Positions 48,144 to 50,753 of a DNA stretch of 50,753 nt are shown here, in pieces. The stretch covers positions 1 to 50,753 of the IMG/VR virus record IMGVR_UViG_3300049491_000401, one strand, 5' to 3'. The translations under genes were made by a program, and so were the position numbers. Position 1 is the first letter of the stretch, and every line of letters begins with the position of its first letter. The stretch is from a virus. The notes under the pieces were generated by a model that was not told the DNA's origin, ran no database searches, and saw only the letters and a program-made list of their open reading frames with translations.

Positions 48144-48181
48144 CGCTGTCCCGGCTACGCCTCAGCCGGGACAGCGATGCA
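48139..48181. repeat. Perfect 18-bp inverted repeat with 7-base loop
   Basis: TGCATCGCTGTCCCGGCT (48139-48156) and AGCCGGGACAGCGATGCA (48164-48181) pair without a mismatch. On the transcribed minus strand the stop of the 48155-48367 gene and the start codon of the 47964-48143 gene both lie in this structure. There is no U-tract, so it is not a simple terminator. Confidence 0.95.
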
Positions 48182-48367
48182 ATCTGCGGACCCGCGTCCC
48201 CAGTATTCGAGCCGGTCGGGGACCAGATCGGGGCGACCGCAGCAAGAACCCATCACCCACTCCCCATCACGGATGTAGATCACCGCGTGAGTGTAGGAAC
48301 GGGTAGCGCTGTGACGAACGAGGACCGAACCGTCTGGAGCGCGGAAGCGAAATGTCTTGCTGGCCAT
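48155..48367 (-). CDS. Small conserved phage protein
   Basis: 70 residues from ATG 48367, with GGAGAAGG upstream. It starts MASKTFRFRAPDGSVLVRHSATRSYTHAVIYI and has GSCCGRPDLV, a small beta-rich fold. It ends inside the 18-bp hairpin. Family not identified. Confidence 0.6.
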   Translation of the reverse strand: MASKTFRFRAPDGSVLVRHSATRSYTHAVIYIRDGEWVMGSCCGRPDLVPDRLEYWGRGSADCIAVPAEA

Positions 48368-48383
48368 CGGGCCTTCTCCGTTT

Positions 48384-48731
48384 CTAACTTGCAACGATCG
48401 GTTTGGCGTGGCGACGCATCATGCGCTCGCTCTCCTCGCGATCCATCTTTTCACCCGGTCGCTTGACCGCATGGAAACCAGCCAACGTGATCACGAAATT
48501 CACGTCTGGTCGGTGTGCGCCGGTCTGGACTTCGATCGCGAGCCCCTTCGCCACCAGCACGCGCCCGATGTCGACGCCATCACCATCGCCCGCAGCGTAG
48601 AAATTGCGATAGCCGATCTTCTGGTTAGTCAACCCGAGCGCGTGCCGGATGAAGTGGCGCTCCTCGCTGGTCAGGTCGTCCTCGCCCACGTCGTGCCGGT
48701 CGTAGCCGCTCTCAAAACTGGTCACGGACAT
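48384..48731 (-). CDS. Conserved phage protein, unknown function
   Basis: 115 residues from ATG 48731 with GGAG upstream; the longer upstream frame is out-of-frame sequence of other genes. Sequence around DDLTSEERHFIRHALGLTNQKIGYRNFYAAGDGDGVDIGRVLVAKGLA is a family of small proteins in alphaproteobacterial phages and their hosts. May bind nucleic acid; no evidence. Confidence 0.62.
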   Translation of the reverse strand: MSVTSFESGYDRHDVGEDDLTSEERHFIRHALGLTNQKIGYRNFYAAGDGDGVDIGRVLVAKGLAIEVQTGAHRPDVNFVITLAGFHAVKRPGEKMDREESERMMRRHAKPIVAS

Positions 48732-48736
48732 GGGGG

Positions 48737-48949
48737 TTAATCTCCTTGCTTGGGCCAGTCGGCCGGGCGGTATCCTGACAGGTACGCCTCTACCAATCGA
48801 CGCTGCGGCTCCCTGATGGCTCGCCGACCAGTCATGAGGTCGTGCGCCATCTGATTTCTCTGCTCTCCGAGGTAGCCGAGCATCGAGGCCATCTCGAAAA
48901 GACTGAGCCCGAGACGCTCGCGCGCCCGGGCCAAATCCTTGGGTGTCAT
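48737..48949 (-). CDS. XRE-like HTH protein
   Basis: 70 residues. MTPKDLARARERLGLSLFEMASMLGYLGEQRNQMAHDLMTGRRAIREPQRRLVEAYLSGY has the XRE arrangement but with an insertion in the turn region, as in a group of small phage and prophage HTH proteins. It probably regulates this operon. It overlaps the gene before it by 4 bases. Confidence 0.7.
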   Translation of the reverse strand: MTPKDLARARERLGLSLFEMASMLGYLGEQRNQMAHDLMTGRRAIREPQRRLVEAYLSGYRPADWPKQGD

Positions 48950-49137
48950 TTCTTAACCGCAGCCACGAGTTCTGCGGTCGTCGCGCCCTCAAACCAAGCG
49001 TTGTTCAGGAGATCGCTATAGGATTTTTCGGCCTGCTCCCGGTTGCGGTCGGACACGTCCGCGAGCAGCAGTTCGAGAGCGGCATTGAGTTCGCGGCGGG
49101 CAGCGGTGTCGAACGTAGAGTTGTCTGTCGTAAACAT
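48946..49137 (-). CDS. Small helical protein, first gene of the minus operon
   Basis: 63 residues from ATG 49137, which has GAGG 8 bases upstream; two earlier in-frame ATGs are less well placed. Helical and acidic (AARRELNAALELLLADVSDRNREQAEKSYSDLLNNA). It follows the consensus promoter by about 40 bases. Confidence 0.58.
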   Translation of the reverse strand: MFTTDNSTFDTAARRELNAALELLLADVSDRNREQAEKSYSDLLNNAWFEGATTAELVAAVKK

Positions 49138-49182
49138 GGTCATGTCCTCGTTGGGTTGGCTCATTGCCTCAGTGACAATCAT

Positions 49183-49210
49183 AAAATAGCACATCCAGTC
49201 GATATGTCAA
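49183..49210 (-). promoter_or_regulatory. Sigma70 promoter of the right-hand minus operon
   Basis: On the minus strand TTGACA (49210-49205) is followed after 16 bases by TATTTT (49188-49183). The -35 is a perfect consensus. Transcription from near 49176 would read eight small genes and then the tRNA-like gene. No operator of the CGTAA type is seen here, so it may be active in the lysogen. Confidence 0.75.
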
Positions 49211-49224
49211 GTGCCATAGTGAAA

Positions 49225-50055
49225 TTATTTTCTCCGTTTGCGCCCATCAGCCGGTTTCAGATCGTAGCGTTTGCATATTTTTGCCACCTGCCTGTCGGAC
49301 AGATCAATTTTCCGCGCGATGTCTACCACTGATAGCCCCTGCTGCACGAACGGGGAGATTTGCTCTCGGCGCCGTTCCGGTGTCCAAATATCCGAATGCG
49401 CGACAATGCCGCGTCGCCTGATTACGCGCGACACCAGTGCGCGTGATACGCCCAGTTCCTCCGCCACAAGCGAGGGAGTCATGCCGGTTGCCAGTGCGGC
49501 TGCAATAGCATCCTGGTTCAGACTGCCGGACACCTGCGACCGCCCCTTGTTAGCCTGCCCCCATGTCCACTGTTGACGGCGGAACAGCCGAGCGATTGTT
49601 GATTGATGGACGCCGATCAATGTTGCCGCCTGCGCCATTGTAGATCCGCGCCTATGTTCGGCTATAATTATTGCGACCACGCGCACGTCTAAACCAAGAT
49701 CGCGACGAGGAGAGGGGAGGCTGTAGCTCGCTCTGTGCCGCGCTACAGTGCTCGGATATCTGACCCCGATTGCCTCCGCGATCTCTCGATCTGACCGCCC
49801 CTCATGCGTCAGTTTCGCAATAATACTTCGTTTTTCGGCCGATAGCCGCACGTCGTGGCGGGCACCTTTGACGCCAACAATGTCGTGACGAATTCGCATC
49901 ATCACCACTATATCCTCGGACACGCCCAACTCGTCCGCTATTTGACGACCAGGCATTCCTGCGGCAACGCACTCGCGCACAAACTCAACCCGAGCGACTG
50001 CGTCGAGATTAGGCCATAACGATCGTACGGCCTCCATCTCTGGATGGTCATCCAC
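49225..50055 (-). CDS. Protein with five tandem helix-turn-helix units
   Basis: 276 residues from GTG 50055, with AGAGAGGA upstream. Five HTH units of the Hin/Tc1 kind follow each other at about 24-58, 75-110, 124-160, 181-214 and 228-264; the turn cores are MPGRQIADELGVSEDIV, RSDREIAEAIGVRYPST, STMAQAATLIGVHQST, MTPSLVAEELGVSRALV and LSVVDIARKIDLSDRQV. No catalytic domain is left over. It could bind a long or repeated DNA site. It lies between the divergent control region of the serine recombinase and the minus operon, so a recombination accessory or architectural role is one idea. Confidence 0.75.
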   Translation of the reverse strand: MDDHPEMEAVRSLWPNLDAVARVEFVRECVAAGMPGRQIADELGVSEDIVVMMRIRHDIVGVKGARHDVRLSAEKRSIIAKLTHEGRSDREIAEAIGVRYPSTVARHRASYSLPSPRRDLGLDVRVVAIIIAEHRRGSTMAQAATLIGVHQSTIARLFRRQQWTWGQANKGRSQVSGSLNQDAIAAALATGMTPSLVAEELGVSRALVSRVIRRRGIVAHSDIWTPERRREQISPFVQQGLSVVDIARKIDLSDRQVAKICKRYDLKPADGRKRRK

Positions 50056-50071
50056 AGCGGGCGTTCCTCTC

Positions 50072-50319
50072 TTAGGCGGCCTTGGTCGTCAGCTTGCTCA
50101 CGACGAGACCAACGTTTGCCGTGAGCACGTTGAAATTCGAGCCTTCGAATTCCGCCCACGAGACGATGCGTTCGAGTAGTCGCGGCCGGCCATGCGGCCG
50201 ACTACTCGAACGCTGTCGGCATGGATGCGGAGAAATATCGACAGATCAGGATGCCGCCGCATCGCTTCGTCGGCGACATCGGCGGCCTCTTTCATCGCTT
50301 GGATTGTCAAGTTCGCCAT
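50072..50319 (-). pseudogene. Small protein gene with -1 frameshift at a perfect palindrome
   Basis: The frame from ATG 50319 (AGGAGA 7 bases upstream) reads sensibly to MAGRDY (MANLTIQAMKEAADVADEAMRRHPDLSIFLRIH start, split here), then turns into Ser/Arg-rich sequence and stops at 50098. In the -1 frame the protein continues plausibly as LERIVSWAEFEGSNFNVLTANVGLVV to a stop at 50072. One lost C after the TAC codon near 50176 explains it. The product was probably about 82 residues. It is divergent from the recombinase gene. Confidence 0.55.
50168..50213. repeat. Perfect 15-bp inverted repeat near the recombinase
   Basis: GCGTTCGAGTAGTCG (50168-50182) and CGACTACTCGAACGC (50199-50213) flank a 16-base GC-rich centre. 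It lies inside the frameshifted gene and about 240 bases from the recombinase start. It could be a mutational product (corrected quasi-palindrome) or a recombinase binding site. Confidence 0.93.
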
Positions 50320-50453
50320 TGGGGCGTCTCCTGCGTTCTGGCGGGCCTCGGGACCGTCCCGCTAACCTCACCTGTGCATCGTGGTTGACAAATCGCACAC
50401 GGCGCTTGCTTAGTCAAGAAGAAACATGTACATATTCCTCCTTGAGATAGCCA

Positions 50454-50753
50454 ATGCGGAAACCCAAGAAGTTGCCTCCGGAACACCCATATCCGACACA
50501 TCAGATAGGCTACGCGAGGGTGAGCACGACAGAACAAGATTTGCGAATGCAGATCGACGCGCTCCATAAAGTCGGTATCGAAGACAAGGATATCTACACC
50601 GACAAGAAGAGCGGCAGGAACAGGAAGCGACCGGGGCTCGAAGCCGCTCTCGAAGCGTGTCGGCCCGGCGACACTCTGACGGTCTGGAAGTTCGATCGAT
50701 TGAGCCGGAACGCGCTCGACATGATCACCATGCTGGAGGAGTGCAAAGTGCGT
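50454..50753 (+). CDS. Serine recombinase (resolvase/invertase type), 5' part
   Basis: The gene starts at ATG 50454 and runs off the window into base 1. The N-terminus reads GYARVSTTEQDL at residues 19-30, the classical catalytic block with the nucleophile at Ser24. Arg22 and the later DRLSR complete the active-site signature. The ribosome binding site is poor, with only a GAG about 10 bases upstream. The start is divergent from the minus-strand gene beginning at 50319, and the spacer holds promoter-like TTGAC elements in both directions. The recombinase therefore shares a control region with that gene and the five-HTH gene behind it, which could be partners in its regulation. Confidence 0.92.
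   Translation, partial: MRKPKKLPPEHPYPTHQIGYARVSTTEQDLRMQIDALHKVGIEDKDIYTDKKSGRNRKRPGLEAALEACRPGDTLTVWKFDRLSRNALDMITMLEECKVR
50627..50753. repeat. Terminal direct repeat, right copy
   Basis: Exact copy of bases 1-127. It carries the middle of the serine recombinase gene, from shortly before the DRLSR motif to just after it. Annotators should delete one copy and join the ends. Confidence 0.93.

Overview
The window is a whole circular phage genome opened at an arbitrary point. Bases 1-127 and 50627-50753 are identical, so the unique circle is 50,626 bp. The serine recombinase gene is cut by the break: its 5' part is at 50454-50753 and its 3' part at 2-472. The virion genes are T7-like podovirus (portal, capsid, tail tubular proteins A and B, internal virion proteins), but I see no phage RNA polymerase, DNA polymerase or dedicated large integrase. 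A divergent XRE repressor pair, a small serine recombinase and cargo genes point to a temperate phage or phage-plasmid. A GcrA homologue, an Omp25/RopB-like barrel, GC-rich codon use and the overall gene content suggest a host in the Hyphomicrobiales or a related alphaproteobacterial group.

Layout. 554-2377 (+): small accessory genes (DUF6527, zinc finger, HAD phosphatase). 2474-6659 (-): a tightly overlapped early-left operon read from a sigma70 promoter at 6838-6810 through a structured leader, with a 17-unit pentapeptide protein, small membrane proteins, an HTH protein, an ERF annealing protein and an HNH nuclease. 6914-7563: paralogous CI/Cro-like regulators read divergently, with CGTAA/TTACG sites on both early -10 boxes. 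7712-9417 (+): gcrA, a conserved protein and DUF2303, bounded by hairpins with U-tracts. 9505-14793 (+): a DUF1376-type replication protein with an iteron-like patch, a probable loader, a frame-disrupted C5 methyltransferase, small proteins, an outer-membrane protein and a NusG-like factor. 14947-16679: membrane proteins. 16676-45685: packaging, head, an SGNH/S74 tailspike, a tandemly duplicated tail tube A protein, tail tube B, structural proteins, an SLT transglycosylase virion protein, a 1699-residue polyvalent protein (metallopeptidase plus ADP-ribosyltransferase-like) and a 953-residue internal protein. 45720-47054: GH19-like endolysin and nested spanins. 47055-50319 (-): a tRNA-like gene whose anticodon arm is replaced by a long hairpin, eight short genes from a consensus promoter, a protein with five tandem HTH units, and a frameshifted gene containing a perfect palindrome.

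The early regulators probably switch the two early operons, and the NusG-like protein just ahead of the late block probably helps transcription run through it. GcrA could link phage promoters to host CcrM (GANTC) methylation. Up to four apparent frameshifts fall in small or accessory genes and none in the roughly 30 kb virion block, which suggests real accessory decay or recoding rather than random sequence error. All functional calls come from motif and family recognition by eye; no database search was run.
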